Assembly (NCBI GenBank): GCA_002336975.1
Contig: DDFA01000077.1
Location: 4,165-45,291 of the forward strand
DNA length: 41,127 bases
Reading direction: 5' to 3'
Source of the DNA: Phyllobacteriaceae bacterium UBA1940
GTDB taxonomy: Bacteria; Pseudomonadota; Alphaproteobacteria; Rhizobiales; Rhizobiaceae
Shown: one piece after another, positions 25,228 through 33,618 of the stretch
How the letters are laid out: every line of letters starts with the position of its first letter
Position numbering within the stretch: position 1 is the first letter of the stretch
Made by a program: the position numbers and the translations under genes
The notes under the pieces: model-generated
The model's database searches: none
Told to the model about the DNA's origin: nothing
The model's input: the letters and a program-made list of their open reading frames with translations, nothing else

Positions 25228-25533
25228 ATGGACGGACAGTCGGATTGGACATCTCGGGATGACAACCGCGATTCGCTTTTGGGCATTGCCGGCGGGGGCG
25301 CATTGCGGTTCGCCCTGCTTTTTGGCTCGGCGGCGGTTGCATTGGCGCTGATCCTTGCGCCGATCGTCGACAACCAGACGCGCAAATTCGTCGGATCGCC
25401 CGGGGTCGACACGATGACGACGGGCAGCGTGCAGCAGGGCAGTCGCTATACGATCCGTCGCAGCGTGCTGCAGGAATCGCCGCGTGCCATCTGCGTGATC
25501 GGCGAAAACGGCGTTCGCAGCGGAAATTGCTGA
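25228..25533 (+). CDS. Small membrane-anchored protein, hypothetical
   Basis: A 101-residue protein. A polar N-terminus is followed by one helix (about residues 26-47, FALLFGSAAVALALILAPIV) and an extracytoplasmic tail with two cysteines (Cys89, Cys101 at the very end), which could form a disulfide. The ATG at 25228 follows GGGG with 7 nt spacing; an ATG at 25180 would add 16 residues without family features. It sits 84 bp upstream of the Flp pilin gene on the same strand and may be linked to it. I do not recognise a named family. Confidence 0.65.
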   Translation: MDGQSDWTSRDDNRDSLLGIAGGGALRFALLFGSAAVALALILAPIVDNQTRKFVGSPGVDTMTTGSVQQGSRYTIRRSVLQESPRAICVIGENGVRSGNC

Positions 25534-25617
25534 CCCCTGTCCAATCTGGAATTAGCCTTTGTCGGTGCGCATTCATTAATGTGTGACTGGTAGTTTGCGC
25601 CGAGAAAGGGGCATGCC

Positions 25618-25791
25618 GTGCGGATGATCAAACGTTTCCTGAATGACACTCGCGGAGTTACGTCGGTCGAATACGCCGTGATTATCGTTTCGCTGTCGCT
25701 GGTGATCGTCGCGAGCATCAGCATGGTCGGCAACTCGGTTGAAGACCTGCTGGCGAATCCGAGCCGCAAGCTCCAAGAGACGCTGCACTAG
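25618..25791 (+). CDS. Flp/Fap-family type IVb pilin subunit
   Basis: A 57-residue class IVb prepilin. A short basic leader MRMIKRFLNDTRG is followed by VTSVEYAVIIVSLSLVIVASISMV. The Gly at the cut and Glu5-Tyr6 of the mature form match the prepilin peptidase rule for Flp pilins, and the hydrophobic helix follows at once. The GTG at 25618 has AAAGGGG 6 nt upstream; the ATG at 25624 is the alternative and would drop two residues. Stop TAG 25789-25791. No tad/cpa secretion genes or CpaA peptidase are in the window, so this is an orphan pilin locus depending on machinery elsewhere, or a pseudopilin with another job. Confidence 0.88.
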   Translation: MRMIKRFLNDTRGVTSVEYAVIIVSLSLVIVASISMVGNSVEDLLANPSRKLQETLH

Positions 25792-25831
25792 AAAATTTCC
25801 AACCGACGACAACACGTCCCGACACATCGAC

Positions 25832-26716
25832 CTATGACGCGTCCTCGTCCCCATTTCCAGCCTTGAGCGCGTCGATCAGCGTCATCGTCGCCGAGCCGCG
25901 CCGCGCCGGCCTTTGCTGCGACGGATCCGGCGCCCATCCTGACAGCCAGACGATCGCAAACGTTGCGCGTATGCGCCCGTCCGGATCGGAGAAGCGTTCG
26001 GCGTAGATTTCGGCTGCGCGGGCAAACAGCTTTTTCGTCGCCGGGCGGCGGGAACGGGCGTTGAGGGCGCTCGTCGCGCCCATGGCGCGCAGGTCACGCA
26101 GCAGGCCGAACATCGTGTCGTAGCGCACGATGACGGTTTCGATGTCAGCGACCGGGAGCGCGTAGCCGGCGCGCTGCAGCAGCCCCCCCGCGTCGCGGAT
26201 GTCGACAAACGGCATCACCCGGGGACTGACGCCTCCGCACAATTCCGCTTCGGCCGCGAGCAGGCTTTCGCGCAGTTCGGCCAGTGTGCCGGCGCCGGGC
26301 AAGGCGGCGATCATCAGGCCGTCGGGCCTGAGCGCGAGCCGATACTGCACCAGTTGCCCGACCAGATCGCTCGCCTCATGAAGCGCCAGCAGCGATACGG
26401 CCAGATCGACCGAGGACGGCGCCAGCGGCAGGATGTCGCCCGCGATCAGCGCCGGATCGGAGGTTGCGCTCAAAAGCGGCGAGGCGGCGATCTCCACGAT
26501 CCGGTCGACCTTGCCCGAGGCGCGCAAGACGTCGATCACCGCGGCGTGCGGCGTCTCGATCAGAGCTGCGTCGGGAAAGCGGCGCGCCACGGCTGCGAAC
26601 CGGTCGGCAAAGTCTCCGGCGACCGCGCGGATCAGAAAGTCCGAACCGGCGACAGGCCTGGACGCCGCGCGGAGCTTGCGTTGGAGCGCCAGCCGAGGGT
26701 CGACAATCTGTTCCAG
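25832..26716 (-). CDS. SAM-dependent methyltransferase-like protein (NDUFAF5/BioC-like), non-AUG start
   Basis: Residues of this class-I methyltransferase-like protein are clear from IRAVAGDFADRFAAVARRFPDAALIETPHAA onward. SSVDLAVSLLALHEASDLVGQLVQYRLALRPDGLMIAALPGAGTLAELR is the post-motif region, but the usual glycine-rich SAM loop is degenerate (VDRIVEIAAS), so catalysis is doubtful. The frame has no ATG, GTG or TTG upstream of GTG 26590, yet continues open with family-like sequence, EQIVDPRLALQRKLRAASRPVAGSDFLIRAVAGD split over codons 2-35. I therefore place the start at CTG 26716 (294 residues), with ATT 26707 an alternative and GTG 26590 a truncated fallback. Divergent from comF, 80 bp away. 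Related proteins act in ubiquinone or complex I assembly. Confidence 0.7.
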   Translation of the reverse strand: MEQIVDPRLALQRKLRAASRPVAGSDFLIRAVAGDFADRFAAVARRFPDAALIETPHAAVIDVLRASGKVDRIVEIAASPLLSATSDPALIAGDILPLAPSSVDLAVSLLALHEASDLVGQLVQYRLALRPDGLMIAALPGAGTLAELRESLLAAEAELCGGVSPRVMPFVDIRDAGGLLQRAGYALPVADIETVIVRYDTMFGLLRDLRAMGATSALNARSRRPATKKLFARAAEIYAERFSDPDGRIRATFAIVWLSGWAPDPSQQRPARRGSATMTLIDALKAGNGDEDAS

Positions 26717-26796
26717 CGAACCTGTCCCTGCCTGTTGAATCTTTGTCGCCAGTCCGCGGCGTGGTAGCCTGGCTTGTCTCTCAGGTGGCCGAACCG

Positions 26797-27570
26797 ATGC
26801 CCGAGATCAAGAGCCTTGTCCGAAATGTATCGCTGTGGCCGGCGAGGCTGCTGTTTCCGCCGGTATGCGGCGGGTGCCGCCGCATCGTCAGCCAACCCGG
26901 GACATTGTGCGGCGCATGCTGGCGCGGCTTGCGGTTTCTGGAAAGGCCCTGGTGCGAGGTGCTCGGCATTCCGTTCAGCCATGAAATGGGACCGGGCATC
27001 GTGTCGGCGGACGCGATCGCCAATCCGCCGCCATTCGACCGGGCGCGCGCCGCGGTTGCGCATTCCGGCGTCGCCAAACAGATGGTGCACCGGCTCAAAT
27101 ATGGCGACCGGACCGACCTTGCGCCGTGGATGGCGCGCTGGATGGCGCGGGCCGGCGAGGAACTGATCGCCGACGCCGATGTGATCGTGCCGGTGCCGCT
27201 GCACCGGCGGCGCTTTCTCGTTCGCCGCTTCAATCAATCGGCCGAACTGGCGCGCTGGGTGGCCAGGCTGACTCGGCGTCGCTTCGACGCGGCAGTGGTT
27301 GCGAGAGTGAAATCGACGCAGCAGCAGGTCGGGCTCGGCGCGCGCCAGCGCCAGGACAATGTTCGCGGCGCGTTCAGGATCGCGCCCGACGCCGAGATCG
27401 AGGTTCAGGGCCGCAAGGTGCTCGTCGTCGACGATGTCTACACTACCGGCGCGACGGTGTCGGCGGTCGCCAAGGCTTTGCGCAAGGCCGGCGTGGCCCG
27501 CATCGACGTCCTCACATTTTCGCGCGTCCTGCCCGGGGACTTCCGGGACGAAGGAACCACCTCTATATAG
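26797..27570 (+). CDS. ComF-family phosphoribosyltransferase-like protein
   Basis: A 257-residue protein. The N-terminal zinc ribbon has Cys24, Cys27, Cys38 and Cys41 (CGGC...CGAC), with Cys53 near. The C-terminal PRTase domain carries the PRPP loop VLVVDDVYTTGATVSA, preceded by PVPLHRRRFLVRRFNQSAELA and RQRQDNVRGAF, typical of ComF/GntX. In naturally competent bacteria ComF helps internalise single-stranded DNA; the role in rhizobia is not settled. The ATG at 26797 has AGGTGG 8 nt upstream; GTG 26761 is possible. It is followed at 24 bp by grxC, so the two probably share a transcript. Confidence 0.92.
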   Translation: MPEIKSLVRNVSLWPARLLFPPVCGGCRRIVSQPGTLCGACWRGLRFLERPWCEVLGIPFSHEMGPGIVSADAIANPPPFDRARAAVAHSGVAKQMVHRLKYGDRTDLAPWMARWMARAGEELIADADVIVPVPLHRRRFLVRRFNQSAELARWVARLTRRRFDAAVVARVKSTQQQVGLGARQRQDNVRGAFRIAPDAEIEVQGRKVLVVDDVYTTGATVSAVAKALRKAGVARIDVLTFSRVLPGDFRDEGTTSI

Positions 27571-27593
27571 CGGGGTGAGGACAAGAGGGCGTC

Positions 27594-27851
27594 ATGGCCG
27601 AAGTAACGATCTACACGCGCGACTTTTGTGGATATTGCGCCGCGGCCAAGCGGCTGCTGACGGACAAGGGTGTTGCCTTTTCCGAGCACGACGCGACTTT
27701 TTCGCCGGAACTGCGGGCGCAGATGATCCAGCGCGCCGGCGGCCGTTCGACCTTTCCGCAGATATTTGTCGGCGAGTTCCATGTCGGCGGATGCGACGAC
27801 CTTTTCGAACTGGACCGCTCCGGCAAGCTTGATCCGCTGCTGGCGCGTTAG
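27594..27851 (+). CDS. grxC: Glutaredoxin 3
   Basis: An 85-residue dithiol glutaredoxin with active site CGYC (residues 12-15) in TIYTRDFCGYCAAAK. The cis-Pro TFPQIF and the glutathione-binding GGCDDLFEL are also present. It reduces disulfides and glutathione mixed disulfides with GSH. Rhizobial GrxC commonly has Gly in the second active-site position where E. coli has Pro. It lies in a co-directional run comF-grxC-nitrilase-DUF1178 with 23, 12 and -4 bp gaps, consistent with one operon. Confidence 0.96.
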   Translation: MAEVTIYTRDFCGYCAAAKRLLTDKGVAFSEHDATFSPELRAQMIQRAGGRSTFPQIFVGEFHVGGCDDLFELDRSGKLDPLLAR

Positions 27852-27863
27852 GAGCAATCGCGC

Positions 27864-28724
27864 ATGAGCATCTTCAAGGCAGCCGCAATCCAGATGCGTT
27901 CGGGCATGTCGGTCGAACGCAACGCAGAAACATTCGAGACAATGGTGCGCGAGGCCGCCGCAAACGGCGCCGAATACATTCAGTCGCCGGAAATGACCGG
28001 GGCGCTGATGCGCAACAGGGACGAATTGAAGGCGGTGCTGCGCGACGGCGAAACCGACCTGATCGCGACCGCCGCCAAACGACTGGCGGCGGAACTCGGG
28101 GTGTGGATCCATGTTGGCTCGACGGCCGTCGCCGCGCCCGGCGGCAAGGTCGCCAACCGCGCTTTCCTGATCGGGCCGGACGGCGCGGTGGTCGCCACCT
28201 ACGACAAGATCCACATGTTCGACGTCGATCTGGACAATGGCGAAAGCTGGCGCGAATCCGCGACCTATGAGCCGGGCGTGCGCACCGTCGTCGCCGACCT
28301 GCCGTTCGCCAGGCTGGGCATGTCGATCTGCTACGATCTGCGCTTTCCGCAACTGTTTCGCGCCCAGGCCCTTGCCGGAGCGCAGGTGCTGACCACCCCG
28401 GCGGCCTTTACCCGCCAGACCGGCGAGGCCCACTGGCACGCCTTGCTTCGCGCCCGCGCCATCGAAAACGGCGCATGGGTGATCTCGGCCGCGCAGGGCG
28501 GGCTGCATGAGGACGGGCGCGAGACGTTCGGCCATTCGATCGTCATCGACCCGTGGGGCCGCGTCGTGGCCGAGGCCGACAATGCGGAGCCGGGCGTGGT
28601 CTACGCCGAGGTTGATACGGCCGCGTCGGCGGAGGCGCGCAAGAAGATCCCCAATCTCAAAAACGCGCGCGACTTTTCGGTCGATGTGGCGAAAGCAGGC
28701 GTCGGGCTGAAAGCGGCGTCGTGA
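27864..28724 (+). CDS. Nitrilase-superfamily amidohydrolase (Nit1-like, deaminated-glutathione amidase type)
   Basis: A 286-residue carbon-nitrogen hydrolase with the catalytic triad Glu43 (SPEMTG), Lys115 (YDKIHMFDVD) and Cys156 (GMSICYDLRFPQLFR). YDKIHMFDVDL and the final NLKNARDF are typical of the Nit1/NitA branch, whose members hydrolyse deaminated glutathione as metabolite repair. Its place directly after grxC fits a glutathione-related function, though that is inference. The 3' end overlaps the DUF1178 start (GTGA). Confidence 0.92.
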   Translation: MSIFKAAAIQMRSGMSVERNAETFETMVREAAANGAEYIQSPEMTGALMRNRDELKAVLRDGETDLIATAAKRLAAELGVWIHVGSTAVAAPGGKVANRAFLIGPDGAVVATYDKIHMFDVDLDNGESWRESATYEPGVRTVVADLPFARLGMSICYDLRFPQLFRAQALAGAQVLTTPAAFTRQTGEAHWHALLRARAIENGAWVISAAQGGLHEDGRETFGHSIVIDPWGRVVAEADNAEPGVVYAEVDTAASAEARKKIPNLKNARDFSVDVAKAGVGLKAAS

Positions 28725-29146
28725 TCCATTTCTCCCTCCATTGCGACAACGGCCACGAGTTCGAGGGCTGGTTCCGCGACAACGCTGATTTCGACGCCCA
28801 GTCGAAGCGCGGCCTTGTCGAATGCCCGGCCTGCGCATCGAAGACGGTGGGCAAGTCGCTGATGGCGCCCGCCGTGTCGACGGGACGCAGGAAGGAAACC
28901 ATGGCGCTGGCCGCCAATGCCGAGCAGAAGCGCATCATGTCGGAAATCAGGGCGCTGGCCGACAAGATGAAGGACAATGCCGACTATGTCGGCGACAAGT
29001 TCGCGCAGGAGGCGCGGCGAATCCATTTCGGCGAGGCCGAGGCGCGCGGCATCTATGGCGAAGCCAATGTCGAGGACGTCAAATCGCTGGCCGAGGACGG
29101 GGTGCCCTTCCTGCCGATCCCGGTATTGCCCGAAGACCGGAACTGA
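28721..29146 (+). CDS. DUF1178-family zinc-ribbon protein
   Basis: A 141-residue protein. N-terminal CDNGHEFEGWF and CPAC (Cys8, His12, Cys35, Cys38) form a probable zinc ribbon. The rest, KTVGKSLMAPAVSTG, the charged helix and SEIRALADKMKDNADYVGDKFAQEARRIHFGEAEARGIYG, is the conserved DUF1178 body. The GTG start overlaps the nitrilase stop (GTGA), so the two are coupled, as they are in many alphaproteobacteria. Function is unknown. It ends 23 bp before the convergent ubiG gene. Confidence 0.9.
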   Translation: MIHFSLHCDNGHEFEGWFRDNADFDAQSKRGLVECPACASKTVGKSLMAPAVSTGRRKETMALAANAEQKRIMSEIRALADKMKDNADYVGDKFAQEARRIHFGEAEARGIYGEANVEDVKSLAEDGVPFLPIPVLPEDRN

Positions 29147-29169
29147 TCTGTCCGAGGCCGCGACGCGCC

Positions 29170-29913
29170 TTAGGCGCGCTGGGCGAGAACCATGTAGTTG
29201 ACGTCCATGTCCGTGGATTTCTGCCAGCGGTCGGCGAGCGGGTTGTAGACCACGCCGGTCCTGTCGGTGATCTTCATGCCGGCGTCGGCAAGCCAACCGT
29301 GCATCTCCTCGGGGCGAACCAGCTTGTTGAACTGGTGGGTGCCGCGCGGCAGCCAGCGCAGCACAAGTTCCGCGCCGATGATCGCAAGGCCGAGCGCCTT
29401 GAGCGTCCGGTTGATGGTGGCGACGAACATCAGGCCGCCCGGTTTCACCATCTCGCTGCATTTCGACACGAACAGGGCCGGGTCGGAGACATGCTCGATC
29501 ACTTCCATGTTGAGGATGATGTCGAATTTTTCGCCGGCGTCGGCCAACCCCTCGGCGGTCGTGGCCCGATAGTCGACCGTCACGCCCGATTCGGCGGCGT
29601 GGAGTTTGGCGACTTCGATATTGGTTTCGGAAGCGTCGGCGCCGACGACCTGCGCGCCCAGCCGCGCCATAGGTTCGCACAACAAGCCGCCGCCGCAGCC
29701 GATGTCGAGGATTCTGAGGCCTTCGAAGGGCAGCGGCGAACGAGGATCGCGCCCGAAATGGCCGGCGACCTGGTCGCGAATCCAAGACAGGCGAACCGGG
29801 TTGAACTTGTGCAGCGGGCGAAATTTGCCGCTCGGGTTCCACCATTCCGCGGCGAGCGCGGAAAATCGCTCGACTTCGCCTGCGTCTATGGTCGTGCGCT
29901 TCGCCTCGGCCAT
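29170..29913 (-). CDS. ubiG: Ubiquinone biosynthesis O-methyltransferase
   Basis: A 247-residue UbiG, which performs both O-methylations of ubiquinone synthesis using SAM. The N-terminal [29 protein letters not shown] is diagnostic. The SAM-binding loop [19 protein letters not shown], the acidic [17 protein letters not shown], and the later [26 protein letters not shown] (membrane-contacting region) are intact. AAGGAG lies 7 nt before the ATG at 29913; the longer frame upstream has no family similarity. The common rhizobial ubiG-lysC pairing is interrupted here by a membrane protein gene and an amidohydrolase gene. Confidence 0.98.
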   Translation of the reverse strand: MAEAKRTTIDAGEVERFSALAAEWWNPSGKFRPLHKFNPVRLSWIRDQVAGHFGRDPRSPLPFEGLRILDIGCGGGLLCEPMARLGAQVVGADASETNIEVAKLHAAESGVTVDYRATTAEGLADAGEKFDIILNMEVIEHVSDPALFVSKCSEMVKPGGLMFVATINRTLKALGLAIIGAELVLRWLPRGTHQFNKLVRPEEMHGWLADAGMKITDRTGVVYNPLADRWQKSTDMDVNYMVLAQRA

Positions 29914-29996
29914 CGAAACTCTCCTTGTCCGGGTCATGAACTCGGGCGGCAGCCCTCGAAAGTCAAGGCCGCACGATGTCCCGGCCGCATATCCCG

Positions 29997-30024
29997 TTGT
30001 CGAGCGGCGCCGGTTCGCAATAAT
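29997..30024 (+). promoter_or_regulatory. Predicted promoter of the 117-residue membrane protein gene
   Basis: TTGTCG (29997-30002) and AATAAT (30019-30024) are 16 bp apart, with a GAGGGAGG ribosome-binding site between the predicted start and ATG 30049. Confidence 0.4.
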
Positions 30025-30048
30025 GTCGGCAATCCGAGGGAGGGCGAC

Positions 30049-30402
30049 ATGTCGGCAGGCGACGATCAGGGCGAACGCAAGCGGTTGGAAAACGAGGTTG
30101 CGCCGTTCCGGCAGCCTATGGTGACGTCGCTCGGCATCATCCTCGGTTTCCTGCTCGCCTTCCTGGCCAATTGGGCCGCCCACGACGAGAGCGCCAACGA
30201 ACCGGCCGTATCGACGGACTCCGACTGGCTGATCTTCGCGACGCTGTGCGCCAGCGTCCTCTTGTTCGTGGTGGTGCTCTACCGGCTGCTGGACAACAGG
30301 ACGCAGGCGCAGCCGGCAGTCCACTACAGGCTGACATTGCAGCTCTACATGATCGCGATCGCCGCGGCCTTCGCCGGCCTGGCGGCGGCCCTGCTGATCT
30401 GA
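30049..30402 (+). CDS. Three-helix membrane protein, hypothetical
   Basis: A 117-residue protein with a charged N-terminus and three hydrophobic helices (about residues 24-44, 58-80 and 95-116). A strong GAGGGAGGG precedes the ATG. The long frame running back to 28822 passes antisense through ubiG and is not coding. I do not recognise a named family; the topology and length suggest a small integral membrane protein of unknown role. It ends 4 bp before the convergent amidohydrolase gene. Confidence 0.75.
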   Translation: MSAGDDQGERKRLENEVAPFRQPMVTSLGIILGFLLAFLANWAAHDESANEPAVSTDSDWLIFATLCASVLLFVVVLYRLLDNRTQAQPAVHYRLTLQLYMIAIAAAFAGLAAALLI

Positions 30403-30406
30403 AAGC

Positions 30407-32101
30407 CTATTTGCCGAACAGTTTCTTGGCGTCGAAGACCGGTTTGCCCTGCAGCAGGGTCGCCACGACCATGGCGTCTCCGATGCCCGAAGTCTTCATC
30501 ATTGTGATGTCCTTGTCGATGACGGCGATGTCAGCGAATTTGCCAGGCTCGAGCGACCCGGTCGTCCGGTCCTGTTTCAGCAGCCTTGCTGGATTGATGG
30601 TCATCCATTGGATGGCTGTCGCGATATCGGCCGGCCCGTCCTTCTTGCGTTCGAGCGCCGCCTGCATCTTCACCAGCGGCGACAATTCGTCGGCGTCGTA
30701 GTCGCTGCTCATCACGATCAGCGCACCTGCCTTCGCCAGCCTGCCGGCGGGCAACAGATCGTCGGCCCGATCGCCGATGAAGTCGCGGATGAACGTGTCG
30801 TAGTCCGGATCGAGCGAACTCGGCGCGAGCTGGAAATCCGCCACCACGCCGAGTTTGTTGAAGCGGGCGTCGTCCGCCCTGTCGACCAGGTAGAGATGGG
30901 TCAGCCGGTGCGGGCCAGGCGCCGGGTCCGACGCTTCGATCGCGTCGAGGGCAAGCCGCGCGCCGCGGTCGCCGGTGACATGATAATGCAACTGGAAGCC
31001 GAGCGCGGCCAGGGTGGTCGAATAGCGCTTCAGCAGATCGCCTTCGAAATACTCGAAGCCGCGCTCGTAGCCGTGGTCGATGCCGGCGCCGGGCTTGTAG
31101 GGATCAAGAACCGCGCCGGTGCGCTGTTCAAGAATGCCGTCGACGTAGATCTTGGCCTGGTTGAAGCGAAGCAGGCTCGACGGATCGTTCGAATAGAGAG
31201 CCTTGAGCTTCCCGATCTGTTCGTCAAACGGCATGTCGGGATACACGTAGAGCGCATTGGAGGCGCGGACCGTCAGCGTGCCTTCCCGCAAGGCGCGTCG
31301 CCACGCCTCGACGTGACCTTGCGGCCAGAAGCCACCGGCGTCGCTTACGGTGGTGATGCCGTTCCTCGCCATGATCTTGAGCGTTCGCAGCATCGCCTTG
31401 TAGGCAAAATCGCGGTTGGCGGCCGTATCCGGAAAGGCCAGGTTGCGCAGCTTCTGCTGTGCGTTTTCCAGCACGACGCCGTTCGGCCTGCCGGTCTTCT
31501 TGTCGCGCAAGATGATGCCGCCGGGCGGATTGCCTTTCAAAGTATCGTAGCCGACGGCTCGCATGGCGATGGAATTCGCCCATGCGCCGTGGCCGATGTC
31601 GTCGAGGATGAGAACCGGCCGCTCTGGCGAGATCTCGTCAAGCAAGGCGATCGGGTTGTCATCCTGGTCGAGCAGGTTGGTCATGCTGACGCCGGAGCCC
31701 AGAACCCATTCGCTCTTGCTATCTTTCATGCAGTCTTCGACCGTCGCCATCGTGTCGTCGAGGTCGTCGAACGGCTCGAACTCGCACAGAACCTGGTTCA
31801 CGCCGGCCTCGATCAGGTGCATGTGCGCATCCTGAAAGCCGGGCAGGACGAGGCGACCGCCGAGATCGACGACGCGCGCGCCCGGACCTGCGGCCGCCCT
31901 GGCCTCGGCATCGCTACCGACTGCCGCGATCACGCCCTTGTCGTCAATCGCCATAGCCCGCGCGATCGGATCGGCCGGGTTGACTGTGTAGATTTTCGCG
32001 TTGACGAGGACGAGCGGTTCGGCCGCGGCTGGCAATGTAGACGTCAAGCTCATGACAGACAGGGCTAAGATGGCTGACGTTTGGGCGATGACTGAAGGCA
32101 T
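30407..32101 (-). CDS. Exported metal-dependent amidohydrolase (YtcJ-like, Amidohydro_3)
   Basis: A 564-residue protein with a signal peptide (residues 1-27, ending AAA). The YtcJ-type amidohydrolase fold follows: [24 protein letters not shown] with metal ligands His93 and His95, [27 protein letters not shown] and the C-terminal [33 protein letters not shown]. The ATG at 32101 has GGAG 6 nt upstream and begins the signal peptide; the in-frame extension to 32218 is rejected. Being exported it probably acts on an external amide or carbamate, but the substrate is unknown. Divergent from lysC. Confidence 0.9.
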   Translation of the reverse strand: MPSVIAQTSAILALSVMSLTSTLPAAAEPLVLVNAKIYTVNPADPIARAMAIDDKGVIAAVGSDAEARAAAGPGARVVDLGGRLVLPGFQDAHMHLIEAGVNQVLCEFEPFDDLDDTMATVEDCMKDSKSEWVLGSGVSMTNLLDQDDNPIALLDEISPERPVLILDDIGHGAWANSIAMRAVGYDTLKGNPPGGIILRDKKTGRPNGVVLENAQQKLRNLAFPDTAANRDFAYKAMLRTLKIMARNGITTVSDAGGFWPQGHVEAWRRALREGTLTVRASNALYVYPDMPFDEQIGKLKALYSNDPSSLLRFNQAKIYVDGILEQRTGAVLDPYKPGAGIDHGYERGFEYFEGDLLKRYSTTLAALGFQLHYHVTGDRGARLALDAIEASDPAPGPHRLTHLYLVDRADDARFNKLGVVADFQLAPSSLDPDYDTFIRDFIGDRADDLLPAGRLAKAGALIVMSSDYDADELSPLVKMQAALERKKDGPADIATAIQWMTINPARLLKQDRTTGSLEPGKFADIAVIDKDITMMKTSGIGDAMVVATLLQGKPVFDAKKLFGK

Positions 32102-32263
32102 GACGGTCTCCGTGATTGGACAAGGGGCGGCGGCGCGGCCCTTCCCGGCGATGTCGGCCATCTTGCAGGCGGCTGGCCTTTTGTCTATGCAGGCCCCGCT
32201 TTCGATTAAGCGCAGCAATTTCAGTCAATCGGGTTCTCGCCCGGGGTAGCAGGTCAAGCCGCG

Positions 32264-33538
32264 ATGGCTCGCATTGTCATGAAGTTCGGCGGAACCTCCG
32301 TCGCCGACCTCGACCGCATTCACAATGTGGCGCGGCACGTCAAACGCGAGGTCGACGCCGGCCACGAGGTCGCGGTCGTCGTTTCGGCGATGTCGGGCAA
32401 GACCAATGAACTGGTCGGCTGGGTGCAGAACATGCCCAAGGTGTCGGGTGGCGACGCGCCGTTCTACGACGCGCGCGAATATGACGCGATCGTTGCGTCG
32501 GGCGAGCAGGTGACGTCGGGTCTGCTTGCGATCGCGCTGCAGTCGATCGGCGTCAATGCGCGGTCCTGGCAAGGCTGGCAGATACCGATCAGGACCGACA
32601 ACGCCCATGGCGCGGCGCGCATCACCGACATCGACGGCTCGTTCCTGATCAAGCGTTTCGGCGAAGGCCAGGTCGCTGTCGTCGCCGGGTTCCAGGGCAT
32701 CGGCCCCGACAACCGGATCGCGACCTTGGGGCGCGGCGGGTCGGACACGTCTGCGGTCGCCATCGCGGCGGCTGTCAAGGCCGACCGCTGCGACATCTAC
32801 ACCGACGTCGACGGCGTCTACACCACCGACCCGCGCATCGAACCCAAGGCGCGCAGGCTGGCGAAGATTTCCTTCGAGGAAATGCTCGAAATGGCCTCGC
32901 TGGGCGCCAAAGTGCTGCAGGTGCGGTCGGTCGAGCTTGCAATGGTGCACAAGGTGCGCACATTCGTACGCTCCTCTTTCGACGATCCCGATGCTCCGGG
33001 CATGGGCGATCTTCTCAATCCGCCCGGAACGCTCATTTGCGACGAGGATGAAATCGTGGAACAGCAAGTCGTCACCGGCATCGCCTACGCCAAGGACGAG
33101 GCCCAGATATCGCTCCGCCGGGTGGCGGATCGCCCCGGCGTGGCGGCCGGCATCTTCGGGCCGCTCGCTGAAGGCGGCATCAATGTCGACATGATCGTCC
33201 AGAACATTTCCGAGGACGGCTCGCGCACCGACATGACCTTCACGGTTCCCTCCGGCGACGTTGCCAAGGCGCTCGCCATCCTCGACAAGGGCAGGCAAAC
33301 CGTCGGTTTCGACGTGGTTCAGCACGACGACGGCATGTCGAAGGTTTCGGTGATCGGCATCGGCATGCGCAGTCATGCCGGCGTGGCGGCGACCGCATTT
33401 AAGGCACTTGCCGAAAAAGGCATCAATATCCGCGCGATCACCACGTCGGAGATCAAGATTTCGATCCTGATCGACGGTCCCTATACCGAATTGGCGGTGC
33501 GGACTTTGCATTCGGTCTACGGTCTCGATAAGCAATAG
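32264..33538 (+). CDS. lysC: Aspartate kinase
   Basis: A 424-residue enzyme that phosphorylates aspartate in the first step to lysine, threonine, methionine and diaminopimelate. The N-terminal MKFGGTSVADLDRI is the ATP/aspartate motif, and SGEQVTSGLLA, GRGGSDTSAVAIAAAVKADRCDIYTDVDGVYTTDPR are also kinase hallmarks. Two ACT domains follow (from about residue 270, ending with SEIKISILIDGPYTELAVRTLHSVYGLDK), which normally bind the feedback inhibitors lysine and/or threonine. It is co-directional with ptsP, 80 bp on, as is usual in rhizobia. Confidence 0.98.
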   Translation: MARIVMKFGGTSVADLDRIHNVARHVKREVDAGHEVAVVVSAMSGKTNELVGWVQNMPKVSGGDAPFYDAREYDAIVASGEQVTSGLLAIALQSIGVNARSWQGWQIPIRTDNAHGAARITDIDGSFLIKRFGEGQVAVVAGFQGIGPDNRIATLGRGGSDTSAVAIAAAVKADRCDIYTDVDGVYTTDPRIEPKARRLAKISFEEMLEMASLGAKVLQVRSVELAMVHKVRTFVRSSFDDPDAPGMGDLLNPPGTLICDEDEIVEQQVVTGIAYAKDEAQISLRRVADRPGVAAGIFGPLAEGGINVDMIVQNISEDGSRTDMTFTVPSGDVAKALAILDKGRQTVGFDVVQHDDGMSKVSVIGIGMRSHAGVAATAFKALAEKGINIRAITTSEIKISILIDGPYTELAVRTLHSVYGLDKQ

Positions 33539-33618
33539 AGACGTAACAGTCTCGAATCGCGGGGCGGGCCGTCAGGCCGGTTTGCCCGCTCGTCGAAACA
33601 CTCTTTGAGGGGCGCCGA

